A stretch of DNA of 64,000 bases, taken from Mycolicibacterium iranicum (GTDB lineage: Bacteria > Actinomycetota > Actinomycetes > Mycobacteriales > Mycobacteriaceae). The DNA is taken from the NCBI RefSeq assembly GCF_014190915.1, contig NZ_JACHVU010000003.1:589457-653456 (forward strand), in the 5' to 3' direction. Position 1 is the first letter of the stretch; every line of letters starts with the position of its first letter. The notes under the pieces are model-generated. The model worked only from the letters and a program-made list of their open reading frames with translations, had not been told where the DNA came from and did no database searches. The position numbers were made by a program, and so were the translations under genes. Shown here piece by piece: positions 42,955 through 52,417 of this stretch.

Positions 42955-44503
42955 GGGAACCCCCCATGTCGGCGATCGTGTCGCCGATCGCCAGGACCGG
43001 TTCGCGGTGCCCCACCACGATCACCGTCGCGCCGCCGGCTGCGCGTCGGGCGATGGCCTCCAGGACCCGAGCCTCGGTGGGCCCGTCCAGGTGGGCGGTC
43101 GGTTCGTCGAACAGCAGCAGCCGCGCCGACGAGCCGATCACCCTGGCCAGTCCGAGACGCTGCCGCTGCCCGAGGGACAGGCCGACGCCGCCGCGGCCGA
43201 CCGTGGTCTGCAACCCGTCGGGCAGCGTTGCGAGGACCTCGTCGAAACAGGCTGCGCGGCAGGCCTCTTCGAGATCCGGGAGGGGGCCGAACACCTCGAG
43301 GTTGTCTCGTACCGTCCCGGGGACCAGCACCGGCCGCTGGGCCAGCCAGGCGACGTCGCGCCACCACTGCTGCGGGTCCAGAGTGCCCACGTCGACATCG
43401 TTGACGCCGATCGTGCCGGCCGGCACGGGCTGTAGTCCGAGAATGGCCTGCAGCAGAGTCGATTTACCGATCCCGTTGGGTCCGGTGAGCACGGTGACCT
43501 GGCCGGGCAGCGCCAGCAGCGGTACGCCGTCGGCACGCACGGTCAGAGGTCCGCAGGGTACCGGCGCCGTTCCGGGCGTGGAGGGCGTCGCAGCGTCGAG
43601 GAATCGGAAGGCCGCCTCGACGGCGGTCTTCCCGTCCTGCGCCGAGTGGAACGCCGCCCCTACCCGGCGCAGCGGCCAGAACACCTCGGGAGCCAGGAGC
43701 AGCGCCGTCAGGCCCGCGGTGAGGGTCATGTCGCCGAAGACCAGTCGCATCCCCACGCCGACGGCCACCAGCGCCACGCCGAGCGTCGCCAGCAGCTCCA
43801 GGACCAGCGCGGACAGGAATGCGATCCGCATCGTGGCCATGGCCGAACGACGATGCGCGGCACCGAGTTCGTCGATACGGGCCGCGGCGCCCTCGACGCG
43901 TCCGAGGGCCCGCAGGGTCGGCAGTCCGGCGACCAGGTCCAGCAGCCGGGACTGCAGGGTCGCCATGGCGGTCAGTGCCGCTGCGGAGCGATCCGCCGTC
44001 GCGAGTCCGATCAGGACCATGAATATCGGGATCAGGGGCAGCGCGATCGCGACGATCACCGCCGAACGCCAGTCGTACCAGGCGATCACGAGCGCTGTCG
44101 CCGGGGTGAGGATCGCGGCGAGGAACAGTGAGGGCAGATAGGCGGTGAAGTACACGCGCAGGCCGTCCAGGCCCCGCGTGACGACGACCGCCGCGTCGTC
44201 GCGCCGCGCAGCGAGCTCGCGCGGCGGCAGCGAGGTGGCTGTGGTCAGGACCTGGCCGGCGAGATCGGCGATCACCGCACTCGCGCCGCGTTGGGCCAGC
44301 TTGCCCTGGCGCCAGAGCGCAACGGACCGGAGAGTCCACAACGCGGCGAGCACAGCGATCGGGGCGGCGAGGGCGTCGACACTGCGCGACGTCGGATCAG
44401 TGATCACCCGCGCCACGAGGGCCGCCAGCACCACGGCCGAGGCGATCGTGCACGCAGCGATCAGCACGCCACACGCTGTGGTGGCGATCAAGAATCTGCG
44501 CAT
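42941..44503 (-). CDS. cydD: Cysteine/glutathione exporter subunit CydD
   Basis: Partner of CydC. From ATG 44503 it has 520 residues: six membrane helices, then Walker A GPNGIGKST, Q-loop VAWLAQRPVL, signature LSLGQRQRLG, Walker B LLLFDEPTAHLD and switch VVGHREP. A family-like segment (APIDPRLWRASAAMRRF) extends upstream of this ATG in frame, back to a CTG at 44560 that overlaps the cydB stop as CTGA. The true start may therefore be the CTG, giving 540 codons. Confidence 0.92.
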   Translation of the reverse strand: MRRFLIATTACGVLIAACTIASAVVLAALVARVITDPTSRSVDALAAPIAVLAALWTLRSVALWRQGKLAQRGASAVIADLAGQVLTTATSLPPRELAARRDDAAVVVTRGLDGLRVYFTAYLPSLFLAAILTPATALVIAWYDWRSAVIVAIALPLIPIFMVLIGLATADRSAAALTAMATLQSRLLDLVAGLPTLRALGRVEGAAARIDELGAAHRRSAMATMRIAFLSALVLELLATLGVALVAVGVGMRLVFGDMTLTAGLTALLLAPEVFWPLRRVGAAFHSAQDGKTAVEAAFRFLDAATPSTPGTAPVPCGPLTVRADGVPLLALPGQVTVLTGPNGIGKSTLLQAILGLQPVPAGTIGVNDVDVGTLDPQQWWRDVAWLAQRPVLVPGTVRDNLEVFGPLPDLEEACRAACFDEVLATLPDGLQTTVGRGGVGLSLGQRQRLGLARVIGSSARLLLFDEPTAHLDGPTEARVLEAIARRAAGGATVIVVGHREPVLAIGDTIADMGGSRVAS

Positions 44504-44556
44504 CGCCGCGGAGGCCCGCCAGAGCCGCGGGTCTATCGGGGCGCGCGTCGTGTCGG

Positions 44557-45597
44557 TCAGGATGACCGCCGCGCCAGACCGATGGACGCCGGGATCGCTT
44601 CTGCGGTCACACGTTTGCGGAACACCCAGTACGACCAGGCCTGATAGCAGAGCACCAGCGGCAGCAACGCCAGCGACGCCCAGGTCATGATGCGCAGCGT
44701 GTACGGCGTCGACGAGCCGTTGTAGATCGTGATGCTCCAGTCCGGGTTGAGCGTCGAGGGCAGGAGGTTCGGATACATGGCTCCGAAGATCAGCACCGCC
44801 ACCGCGGCGACGACGACGACCATCGACACGAATGCGACGCCCTCGCGCGCCTTCGCCCACATCAACGCGACCGCCACCAGCAGCGCGACCACCGCGACCG
44901 CCAGTGCCGTCCACGTCCACGGCTTGCCGTAGGCGAGTTGCGTCCACACGCCGAATCCGCCCGCCACCACGATCGCCGGAGCCGACAGCAGCCGCGCCGT
45001 GGCGAACGCATCGTCGCGCAGCGCGCCGGCGGTCTTCAGTGCCAGGTACACCGAGCCGTAGAACAGGAACAGCGTGGCCGTCGCGAGCCCACCCAGAAGC
45101 GTGTAGGGGCTCAGCACGTCAGTGATCCCGACCTGGGTCTGCCCGTCTGCGTCGATCGGCAGACCCCGCAACAGGATTGCGAACGCCACACCCCACAGCA
45201 CCGCGGGCAACCACAAGCCCAGGGCGATGCCGAGGTCGGCGTAGTGCCGCCACCGCGGATCGTTGATCTTGCCGCGCCACTCGATTCCGACGATGCGCAG
45301 GATCATGCCGAACAGGATGGCCAGCAGTGGCAGATACAACGCCGAGAACAGCGTGGCGTACCAGATGGGGAACGCGGCGAACATCGCTGCCCCGGCGGTG
45401 ATGAGCCAGACCTCGTTGGCATCCCACACGGGGCCGATCGTGTTCAGCACCGCGCGGCGCCGGTTGTCGGGGTCGCCGTCACCCCGCGAGCCCATCGGCG
45501 CCATCAACATGCCCACGCCGAAGTCGAACCCTTCGAGGATCAGGAAGCCGAGAAACAGCACGGCGATCAACAGAAACCACAGTTCCTGGATTCCCAT
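44557..45597 (-). CDS. cydB: Cytochrome bd oxidase subunit II
   Basis: Structural subunit of the bd quinol oxidase. 346 residues with eight or nine membrane helices; ILEGFDFGVGML near the N-terminus, NTIGPVWDANEVWLI and LPLLAILFGMILRIVGIEWR are typical of CydB. ATG 9 nt after the cydA stop. The next gene, cydD, starts at or just after its stop. Confidence 0.95.
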   Translation of the reverse strand: MGIQELWFLLIAVLFLGFLILEGFDFGVGMLMAPMGSRGDGDPDNRRRAVLNTIGPVWDANEVWLITAGAAMFAAFPIWYATLFSALYLPLLAILFGMILRIVGIEWRGKINDPRWRHYADLGIALGLWLPAVLWGVAFAILLRGLPIDADGQTQVGITDVLSPYTLLGGLATATLFLFYGSVYLALKTAGALRDDAFATARLLSAPAIVVAGGFGVWTQLAYGKPWTWTALAVAVVALLVAVALMWAKAREGVAFVSMVVVVAAVAVLIFGAMYPNLLPSTLNPDWSITIYNGSSTPYTLRIMTWASLALLPLVLCYQAWSYWVFRKRVTAEAIPASIGLARRSS

Positions 45598-45606
45598 GTC
45601 AATCTC

Positions 45607-47076
45607 CTAGTACGCGAACGACAGTGGTGCGACGTCGTCCTTGCTGGGCGGCGCCGGCGGCGCGGGCTCGGAGTCGTGATCGAGTGGGCCCTCGACGACG
45701 TAACGCCGCATGAGGTGGAACCACACGACCGCCAGCGCGCCGTAGAGGAGTGTGAACACCGCCAGCGAGAACCAGACCGTCCCGGCGGCGTGGTTGGAGA
45801 CACCCTCCTGCACGGTCATTCGGACCATCGGGTCGCCCGTCGGGTTGGGCACCACCACCCAGGGCTGGCGCCCCATTTCGGTGAACACCCAGCCGGCGGA
45901 GTTGGCGAGGAACGGCGTCGGGATGGTCAGGATTCCGGCCAGCCCGTACCACTTCTGGTCGGGGATGCGCCCGCGCCGCGTCAGCCACACGGTCAGCAGT
46001 GCGAACGCGGCGGGCACGAGCAGGAGTCCGATCATCGCGCGGAAAGCCCAGTAGGTGACGAAGAGATTGGGTCGGTAGTCGCCCGGCCCGAACTTCTCCT
46101 GGTACTCCCGTTGGAGGTCCTGAACCCCGTCGAGCGTCACCCCGCTGAACTGGCCCTCGGCCAAGAACGGCAGGACGTAGGGAACCTCGATGAGGTGGGT
46201 CACGCTGTCGCAGTTGTTGTGCGTGCCGACGGTCAGGATCGAGAAATCCGGGTCGGTTTCGGTGTGGCACAACGATTCCGCCGAAGCCATCTTCATGGGT
46301 TGCTGGACGAACATCAGCTTGCCCTGGATGTCCCCGGTGAAGAACAGGCCTGCGGCGGCGGCGAGTGCCACCAGGCTGCCCAGGATGGCGGCGGGCCGGA
46401 ACATCGAGCGGGCGTCTGCGGGTGCGGGATCGGTGGCTGCGCGACGACGCTCGCGGACCATCAGCCATGCCGAGATGCCGGCCACGAAGGCACCGGCGGT
46501 CAACAACGCACCGGCGACGGCATGAAAGAACGCCCAGACCGCGGTGTTGTTGCTCAGCAACGCCCCGAAGTCGACGAGCTCGGCGCGGCCCGTCGTGGGG
46601 TTGAACCTGGCGCCCACCGGATGCTGCATGAACGAATTGGCCGCGATGATGAAGTAGGCCGAGGCGTTGACGCCGAACGCGACGATCCAGATGCAGGCGA
46701 GGTGGACGGCGCGGGGCAGCCGGCTCCAGCCGAAGATCCACAAGCCGATGAAGGTGGACTCGAAGAAGAACGCGATCAGCCCTTCGAACGCGAGAGGGGC
46801 GCCGAAGATGTCGCCGACGAACTTCGAGTATTCGCTCCAGTTCATGCCGAACTGGAACTCCTGGACGATGCCGGTCGCGACCCCGATTGCGAAGTTGATC
46901 AGGAACAGCTTGCCGAAGAACTTCGTGAGGCGGTACCAGGCGGTGTTCCCGGTGACGTGCCAGACCGTCTGCATCACCGCGATCAGCGGCGCCAGTCCGA
47001 TCGTGAGCGGAACGAAGATGAAGTGGTAGACGGTGGTGACACCGAACTGCCACCGCGACACATCAAGGACGTCCAT
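45607..47076 (-). CDS. cydA: Cytochrome bd oxidase subunit I
   Basis: Heme-bearing subunit that oxidises menaquinol and reduces O2 at low oxygen. 489 residues; candidate heme ligands H18 (TTVYHFIFVPLTIG), the histidine in WAFFHAVAGA and the methionine in VFTEMGRQPW. Short Q-loop type, as in actinobacteria. The DNA has no Shine-Dalgarno closer than GAGGG; a TACACT hexamer lies about 50 nt upstream. First gene of cydABDC. Confidence 0.96.
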   Translation of the reverse strand: MDVLDVSRWQFGVTTVYHFIFVPLTIGLAPLIAVMQTVWHVTGNTAWYRLTKFFGKLFLINFAIGVATGIVQEFQFGMNWSEYSKFVGDIFGAPLAFEGLIAFFFESTFIGLWIFGWSRLPRAVHLACIWIVAFGVNASAYFIIAANSFMQHPVGARFNPTTGRAELVDFGALLSNNTAVWAFFHAVAGALLTAGAFVAGISAWLMVRERRRAATDPAPADARSMFRPAAILGSLVALAAAAGLFFTGDIQGKLMFVQQPMKMASAESLCHTETDPDFSILTVGTHNNCDSVTHLIEVPYVLPFLAEGQFSGVTLDGVQDLQREYQEKFGPGDYRPNLFVTYWAFRAMIGLLLVPAAFALLTVWLTRRGRIPDQKWYGLAGILTIPTPFLANSAGWVFTEMGRQPWVVVPNPTGDPMVRMTVQEGVSNHAAGTVWFSLAVFTLLYGALAVVWFHLMRRYVVEGPLDHDSEPAPPAPPSKDDVAPLSFAY

Positions 47077-47097
47077 CGCGCCACCCTCACGCTCTAC

Positions 47098-47130
47098 CGG
47101 AGCGATCTGCTCCGTCTACGACAAAGTGTA
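47098..47130 (-). promoter_or_regulatory. Candidate cydA promoter and palindrome
   Basis: Minus-strand TACACT (47130-47125) is a possible -10 box. Downstream in the leader lies the inverted repeat CGGAGC-GATCT-GCTCCG (47098-47114), which could be an operator or a hairpin. No clear CRP-type site (TGTGA-N6-TCACA) was found, although cydA is CRP-controlled in M. smegmatis. Confidence 0.35.
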
Positions 47131-47168
47131 GTAGCTTCGCGTCCGGCTGGGGGTAGGGACTTTTGCCC

Positions 47169-47762
47169 TCATTCCGGGCTGGAGGTGGCCACCGAGTCCC
47201 TCGTAGCGACCAGGTCCCGGCTGGCCGACCGGATGCCGAAAGCGGAGATGACCTCGAAGATTCCGAGCACGATGAGCCAGATGCCGACCACCATGGTCAG
47301 TGTTTCGATGGAATTGAACGGCGAGGCGAGCATGATCACGCCGGCGATGAGACTGATCACACCGATGAAGATCTCCCAGGCCCGGCCCGGGAGCGTCGGG
47401 TCGCTGATCGCCGACACGGCGGTGGCGACGCCACGGAAGATGAACCCGATGCCGATCCAGATGGCCAGCAGAAGAACGGCGTTTCCGAAATTGCGGAAGC
47501 ACATCACCGCCAGGATCAGTGCGGCCGCACCACTGAGGAACAGCAGCACGCGCCCGCCCGCCGAGACGTGCAGGGCGAACGCGAACACCACCTGGGAGAT
47601 GCCGGTGACCAACAGGTAAGCGGCGAAGAAGATCGCGGCGGCGAAGATGCTGATGGCCGGCCAGAACCACACCATCGCGCCGAGGATGATTGCGAGTATC
47701 CCGGACAGAAGTGCCGACTTCCAGAGATGCTGCAACATGGTTGGGGGAGCAGCGGTTTCCAT
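47169..47762 (-). CDS. HdeD/DUF308 family membrane protein
   Basis: 197 residues with six hydrophobic segments in three pairs, the DUF308 repeat layout (GILAIILGAMVWFWP, then similar turns). E. coli HdeD is linked to acid resistance; no role is established for this type. The ATG at 47762 is preferred over a frame start at 47789, since homology-like hydrophobic sequence begins soon after it. It runs toward cydA, 92 bp away, and may share a transcript. Confidence 0.8.
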   Translation of the reverse strand: METAAPPTMLQHLWKSALLSGILAIILGAMVWFWPAISIFAAAIFFAAYLLVTGISQVVFAFALHVSAGGRVLLFLSGAAALILAVMCFRNFGNAVLLLAIWIGIGFIFRGVATAVSAISDPTLPGRAWEIFIGVISLIAGVIMLASPFNSIETLTMVVGIWLIVLGIFEVISAFGIRSASRDLVATRDSVATSSPE

Positions 47763-47818
47763 GCGCGCAGTGTGGCACACGCGCGACACGACTTCGTCGA
47801 TTTCGCAGTACGGCTGTG

Positions 47819-47907
47819 ATGTCTCACTCGTGTCGTTAATGTCTCGTTACCGGCGCTGCGCGCCGGATCATCGGTCGTTAACGTTCCTGGCTGGGGATGC
47901 CTAAGTT
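47819..47907 (+). promoter_or_regulatory. Promoter and repeats before the amino-acid ABC operon
   Basis: TAAGTT (47902-47907) with TTAACG (47878-47883) 18 nt upstream forms a plausible promoter. Around it lie the direct repeat TCGTTA(A)YGT at 47833-47842 and 47875-47884 (42 bp apart), ATGTCTC at 47819 and 47839 (20 bp apart), and a perfect hairpin CCGGCGC-TGC-GCGCCGG at 47850-47866. The GTTAA/GTTAC spacing recalls GlnR half-sites but does not match a full box. Confidence 0.4.
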
Positions 47908-47961
47908 GGGGGACTCAGGCGGAAACGCGGACGACCCGAAGAAGAAAGTTGAGGCAAACCA

Positions 47962-48882
47962 GTGTTGGGTGGAATCCAAGACCGCCGGACCAGGATCTGG
48001 CGGATGGTCGCGGTGTTCGCCGCGACGGGCGCCATGACGCTGTCCGGCTGTTCGAGCAGCTCGGAGGCTCCGAGCGAAGAAGGATCCCCGACCGCGGTAG
48101 CACCCGCGGAGAAGGTCGACGCGATCGCGAACACCGTGCCGGAAGCCATCAAGTCGACCGGCACGCTCATCGTCGGTGTCAACGTGCCGTATGCGCCGAA
48201 CGAGTTCAAGGATCCCGAGGGCAAGCTCGTCGGCTTCGACGTCGATTTGATGAACGCCGTCGCCGGGACGCTGGGTCTCAAGGCCGAGTACCGCGAGGCG
48301 GACTTCGCCAAGATCATCCCGTCCATCCAGGGCGGCACGTTCAACGTCGGCATGTCCTCGTTCACCGACAGCAAGGAACGCGAGCAGCAGGTCGACTTCG
48401 TCACCTACTTCTCGGCCGGCACGCTGTGGGCGCAGCCCACCGGCGGCACCATCGACCCCGAGAACGCCTGCGGTAAGAAGGTCGCCGTGCAGGCGACCAC
48501 GGTGCAGGAGACCGACGAGTTGCCGGCGCGCAGCAAGAAGTGCACCGACGCGGGCCAGCCGGCGATCGAGATCATTCCGTTCGACAGCCAGGACGCCGCC
48601 ACGAACGCCGTGGTGCTGGGCCAGGCCGACGCGATGTCGGCCGACTCGCCGGTGACCCTCTATGCCATCAAGCAGACCAACGGGAAGCTGGCCCAGGCCG
48701 GTGAGACATTCGACTCCGCGCCCTACGGGTGGCCGGTCGAGAAGGGCTCGCCGCTGGCGCAGTCGCTGCTGCAGGCCCTTGAGCACCTGATCGAGAACGG
48801 GAAGTACAAGGAGATTGCCGCCAACTGGGGACTCGAAGAAGGAATGATCGACAAGCCGGTGATCAACGGCGCGATCTCCTGA
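47962..48882 (+). CDS. Polar amino-acid ABC transporter, lipoprotein binding protein
   Basis: 306-residue family 3 solute-binding protein anchored as a lipoprotein: signal peptide residues 1-29 with lipobox TLSGC. The body has [27 protein letters not shown] and [24 protein letters not shown], typical of glutamate/polar amino-acid binding proteins. GTG start; the permease gene begins 5 bp after its stop. The substrate is probably a polar amino acid; which one is not clear. Confidence 0.88.
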   Translation: MLGGIQDRRTRIWRMVAVFAATGAMTLSGCSSSSEAPSEEGSPTAVAPAEKVDAIANTVPEAIKSTGTLIVGVNVPYAPNEFKDPEGKLVGFDVDLMNAVAGTLGLKAEYREADFAKIIPSIQGGTFNVGMSSFTDSKEREQQVDFVTYFSAGTLWAQPTGGTIDPENACGKKVAVQATTVQETDELPARSKKCTDAGQPAIEIIPFDSQDAATNAVVLGQADAMSADSPVTLYAIKQTNGKLAQAGETFDSAPYGWPVEKGSPLAQSLLQALEHLIENGKYKEIAANWGLEEGMIDKPVINGAIS

Positions 48883-48887
48883 CAGCC

Positions 48888-49814
48888 ATGACCGATGCCG
48901 GCACGCCGCCCGATGCGAGTTCGCCACAGACCATCGATGCCGTTCCCCTGCGCCATCCGTGGCGCTGGGTGGCGGCGGCCGGCATCATCATTCTCGTCGC
49001 GCTGTTCCTGTGGGGAGCCGCCACCAACGAGGCCTACGGCTGGCCGACGTACATCGAATACCTCTTCAACGACCGGATCCTGCTGGGAGTCTTCAACACC
49101 CTGCAGCTGACGGTCTACTCGATGGCGATCGGCATCGTGCTCGGGGTGGCTCTGACCGTGATGCGGCTGTCCTCGAATCCGGTGCTGTCCTCGGTGGCGT
49201 GGGTGTTCCTGTGGATTTTCCGGGGCACGCCGGTGTACGTGCAGCTCGCCTTCTGGGGACTGATGCCGACGATCTACCAGAACGTCCAGCTGGGTGTTCC
49301 GTTCGGGCCGTCGCTGCTGCACTTCGATCTGCAGAACCTGTCGTTTCCGTTCGCGCTGGCGGTCATCGGTCTGGCCCTCAACGAGGCCGCCTACATGGCC
49401 GAGATCGTTCGCGCCGGCATCACCTCGGTGCCCGAGGGCCAGCTCGAAGCGTCGACCGCGTTGGGGATGTCGTGGGGCAAGGCGATGCGTCGCACCGTGC
49501 TGCCCCAGGCGATGCGCGTGATCATCCCGCCGACGGGAAACGAGGTCATCAGCCTGCTGAAGACCACTTCGCTGGTCACCGCCGTGCCGTACGCCTTCGA
49601 CCTGTACAGCATCGCCACCCGCGAGATCGCGGCCCGCATCTTCGAACCGGTCCCGCTGCTTCTCGTCGCCGCGACCTGGTACCTGGTCATCACCAGCATC
49701 CTCATGGTCGGGCAGTACTACCTGGAGCGGTATTTCTCCCGGGGTGCTTCGCGCAAGCTGACGTCCAAACAGCTCGAGGCGTTGGCCAAAGCGCAGATGG
49801 GTCTGGGAGTGTGA
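48888..49814 (+). CDS. Polar amino-acid ABC transporter, permease
   Basis: 308-residue HisMQ-type permease. A polar N-terminus of about 25 residues is followed by five or six membrane helices; the EAA loop is [20 protein letters not shown] followed by LGMSWGKAM, the contact site for the ATPase. [15 protein letters not shown] and [10 protein letters not shown] are also family traits. Only one permease gene is present, so it probably works as a homodimer. Confidence 0.92.
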   Translation: MTDAGTPPDASSPQTIDAVPLRHPWRWVAAAGIIILVALFLWGAATNEAYGWPTYIEYLFNDRILLGVFNTLQLTVYSMAIGIVLGVALTVMRLSSNPVLSSVAWVFLWIFRGTPVYVQLAFWGLMPTIYQNVQLGVPFGPSLLHFDLQNLSFPFALAVIGLALNEAAYMAEIVRAGITSVPEGQLEASTALGMSWGKAMRRTVLPQAMRVIIPPTGNEVISLLKTTSLVTAVPYAFDLYSIATREIAARIFEPVPLLLVAATWYLVITSILMVGQYYLERYFSRGASRKLTSKQLEALAKAQMGLGV

Positions 49815-49816
49815 CG

Positions 49817-50593
49817 ATGTCAGAAGCCACCGCACACCCGATGGTCAGAGCAGAGTTGGTGTGCAAGAACTTCGGTGCGCTGAAAGTGCTCAAGGGCATC
49901 ACGCTCGAGGTGAAGAAGGGGCAGGTGCTGGTCCTCGTCGGGCCGTCCGGCTCCGGCAAGTCGACATTTCTTCGGTGCATCAATCACCTCGAAACCGTGA
50001 GCGCAGGAAGGCTTTACGTCGACGGATCGCTCGTCGGCTATCACGAGCGCGGCGGCAAGCTGCACGAGATGAAGCCACGCGAGGTGGCCCGGCAGCGTCG
50101 CGATGTCGGGATGGTGTTCCAGCACTTCAACCTGTTCCCGCACCGGACGGCCCTCGGCAATGTGATCGAGGCTCCGGTTCAGGTCAAGGGCGTCGACAAG
50201 GACGAAGCCGTCAGGCAGGGAAGGGAGTTGCTGGCCCAGGTCGGGCTGGCAGACAAGGCCGACGCCTACCCCGCGCAGCTGTCGGGCGGTCAGCAGCAGC
50301 GGGTTGCCATCGCCAGGGCCCTGGCCATGGACCCGAAGCTGATGCTGTTCGACGAGCCCACCTCGGCGCTCGACCCCGAGCTTGTCGGCGAAGTGCTCGC
50401 CGTGATGAAAAAGCTTGCCGCTCAGGGGATGACGATGGTGGTGGTGACGCACGAGATGGGCTTCGCCCGCGAGGTCGCCGACGAGTTGGTGTTCATGGAC
50501 GGGGGCGTCGTGGTCGAGCGGGGCAAGCCCCGCGAGGTGATGGCCAACCCGCAGCACGAACGGACACAGGCGTTTCTGTCCAAGGTGATGTAG
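49817..50593 (+). CDS. Polar amino-acid ABC transporter, ATPase
   Basis: 258-residue GlnQ-type ATPase: Walker [11 protein letters not shown]-loop [13 protein letters not shown], signature [15 protein letters not shown], Walker [14 protein letters not shown] and switch [15 protein letters not shown]. The ATG at 49817 has GGGAG 7 nt upstream; GTG 49811, which overlaps the permease stop as GTGA, is the alternative. It completes a three-gene importer. Confidence 0.93.
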   Translation: MSEATAHPMVRAELVCKNFGALKVLKGITLEVKKGQVLVLVGPSGSGKSTFLRCINHLETVSAGRLYVDGSLVGYHERGGKLHEMKPREVARQRRDVGMVFQHFNLFPHRTALGNVIEAPVQVKGVDKDEAVRQGRELLAQVGLADKADAYPAQLSGGQQQRVAIARALAMDPKLMLFDEPTSALDPELVGEVLAVMKKLAAQGMTMVVVTHEMGFAREVADELVFMDGGVVVERGKPREVMANPQHERTQAFLSKVM

Positions 50594-50631
50594 GGCCTGA
50601 TCCGGTCACGCCGCTGTGGCGGGCCGCTCAG

Positions 50632-51723
50632 GTGTTCCGTCTGCTCAGCTGCGTCTACGCTTTCGGGTTCCAGCTGGCCGTCAACCGCGACCTGAATTCC
50701 CCGGTGGTCGGGTGGCTGCTGTTCGCGGTGCTGATCGGCTGGAGCGCGGCATGCGCGATCGCCTATCTGCAGGGCTTCGGCCGCAGACCCGCGTGGGTGC
50801 TCGCCGAGATCATCGTCGTCGTGGCGCTCATGCTCTCCACGGAGTTGATCGCCTCCGACCAGTGGGCGCTGGATAACCAGTCCTGGCCGACCACGCTGTG
50901 GGCCACCAACGCCACCATCTCGGCGGCGATCCTGTCCGGACCGGTACCCGGCATGCTCGCCGGACTGATCATCGTCGCGGCCAGCACGGTGCTCAAGGGT
51001 TACGTCAGCATCGACCTCGGCCGTAACGCGACGGTCGTCATCGAACTGGCCGTCGGACTCGCGATCGGCATGGCGGCTCAGACCGCCCGCCGGGCCCACG
51101 CCGAACTGGAGCGTGCCGCACGGCTGGCGGCGTCGCTGGAGGAGCGCGAGCGATTGTCGCGTCAGGTACATGACGGCGCCATCCAGGTTCTGGCTCTGGT
51201 TGCCCGGCGCGGACGCGAGATCGGCGGCGACACCGCGCAATTGGCCGAACTGGCAGGGGAGCAGGAGCGCGCGCTGCGGCGCCTGGTCAGCGCCGGGGAC
51301 GCGACCCCGCGGGACGGCTCGACCGTCGACCTCGGCGTCCTGCTGCGGCGTCGGGCCTCCGATCGGGTGTCGGTCAGCGTGCCCGCCGAACCGGTGCTGC
51401 TCGATTCGGCGGTCGCCGAGGAGTTCTTCGCGGCGGTGACCAACGCTCTCGACAATGTCGAGGCCCACGCGGGGCCCGACGCTCGCGCGTATGTTCTTCT
51501 TGAGGATCTCGGCGCGACGGTCACGGTGAGCGTGCGTGACGACGGTGTCGGGATCCCCGAGGGCCGGCTCGAATCGGCGGTGCAGGAGGGCCGGATCGGC
51601 GTAGCGAAATCGATTGTGGGGCGCATGGATTGGCTGGGCGGTCGCGCTGAGCTCAGCACCGCCGCAGGCGCCGGGACCGAATGGGAGTTGACCGTGCCAC
51701 GTAGACCGGAGACCCGGAGGTGA
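50632..51723 (+). CDS. MacS-type sensor histidine kinase
   Basis: 363-residue membrane kinase with about five hydrophobic N-terminal segments, a coiled linker (RRAHAELERAARLAASLEER), a HisKA_3 box with H180 in RQVHDGAIQVL and a HATPase with VRDDGVGIPEGR. GTG 50632 is the first usable start in frame, but PDPVTPLWRAAQ just upstream looks family-conserved and lacks an ATG/GTG/TTG. It overlaps the response regulator gene by 4 nt. The stimulus is unknown. Confidence 0.85.
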   Translation: MFRLLSCVYAFGFQLAVNRDLNSPVVGWLLFAVLIGWSAACAIAYLQGFGRRPAWVLAEIIVVVALMLSTELIASDQWALDNQSWPTTLWATNATISAAILSGPVPGMLAGLIIVAASTVLKGYVSIDLGRNATVVIELAVGLAIGMAAQTARRAHAELERAARLAASLEERERLSRQVHDGAIQVLALVARRGREIGGDTAQLAELAGEQERALRRLVSAGDATPRDGSTVDLGVLLRRRASDRVSVSVPAEPVLLDSAVAEEFFAAVTNALDNVEAHAGPDARAYVLLEDLGATVTVSVRDDGVGIPEGRLESAVQEGRIGVAKSIVGRMDWLGGRAELSTAAGAGTEWELTVPRRPETRR

Positions 51724-52373
51724 GCGATCAACCGACCACCGTGATGGTCGTCGACGACCACCCGATCTGGCGCGATGCGGTGGCGCGCGACCTGGCCGAC
51801 GACGGTTTCGAGGTGGTGGCCACGGCCGACGGCGTCGCCTCGGCCAAGCGGCGCGCGGCGGTCGTCAAACCCGCAGTGGTGCTGATGGACATGCGATTGG
51901 GCGACGGGGACGGGGCGCAGGCGACCACCGAAGTGCTCGCGGTGTCACCGTCCTCGCGGATCCTGGTGCTCTCGGCGTCCGACGAACGTGACGACGTACT
52001 CGAAGCGGTCAAGGCCGGCGCCACCGGCTACCTGGTCAAAAGCGCCTCCAAGCAGGAGCTGGGGGACGCGGTGCGGGCCACGGCACAGGGACGGGCGGTC
52101 TTCACCCCCGGCCTGGCCGGGCTGGTGCTGGGTGAGTTCCGGCGTATCGAACGCGATCCGCACGCCGATCCCGACGGCCCCAGCCTGACCGAACGTGAAA
52201 CCGAGATCCTGCGCCATGTCGCCAAAGGACTGACCGCCAAACAGATCGCGACGCGCCTGTCGCTCAGCCATCGCACCGTCGAGAACCACGTGCAGGCGAC
52301 CTTCCGCAAACTACAGATCGGGAACCGGGTGGAGTTGGCGCGCTACGCGATCGAGCACGGGCTGGACGAGTAG
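51720..52373 (+). CDS. MacR/NarL-type response regulator
   Basis: 217 residues: receiver domain with phospho-acceptor D57 (VVLMDMRLGDGDG) and K in YLVKSAS, then a LuxR-type helix-turn-helix (LTERETEILRHVAKGLTAKQ and LSLSHRTVENHVQATFRKL). GTG in a GTGA overlap with the kinase gene, so the pair is co-translated. The gene follows the amino-acid importer by context and precedes DUF2339; targets are unknown. Confidence 0.9.
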   Translation: MSDQPTTVMVVDDHPIWRDAVARDLADDGFEVVATADGVASAKRRAAVVKPAVVLMDMRLGDGDGAQATTEVLAVSPSSRILVLSASDERDDVLEAVKAGATGYLVKSASKQELGDAVRATAQGRAVFTPGLAGLVLGEFRRIERDPHADPDGPSLTERETEILRHVAKGLTAKQIATRLSLSHRTVENHVQATFRKLQIGNRVELARYAIEHGLDE

Positions 52374-52417
52374 TAGTACTCATCCCTGCAGGCGCCGTCG
52401 GTTGCGACGATGAGGGT

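Noticed and set aside
47077..47168. CRP site upstream of cydA
   Set aside because: CRP control of cydA is known in M. smegmatis, but no TGTGA-N6-TCACA-like sequence is visible in this gap.
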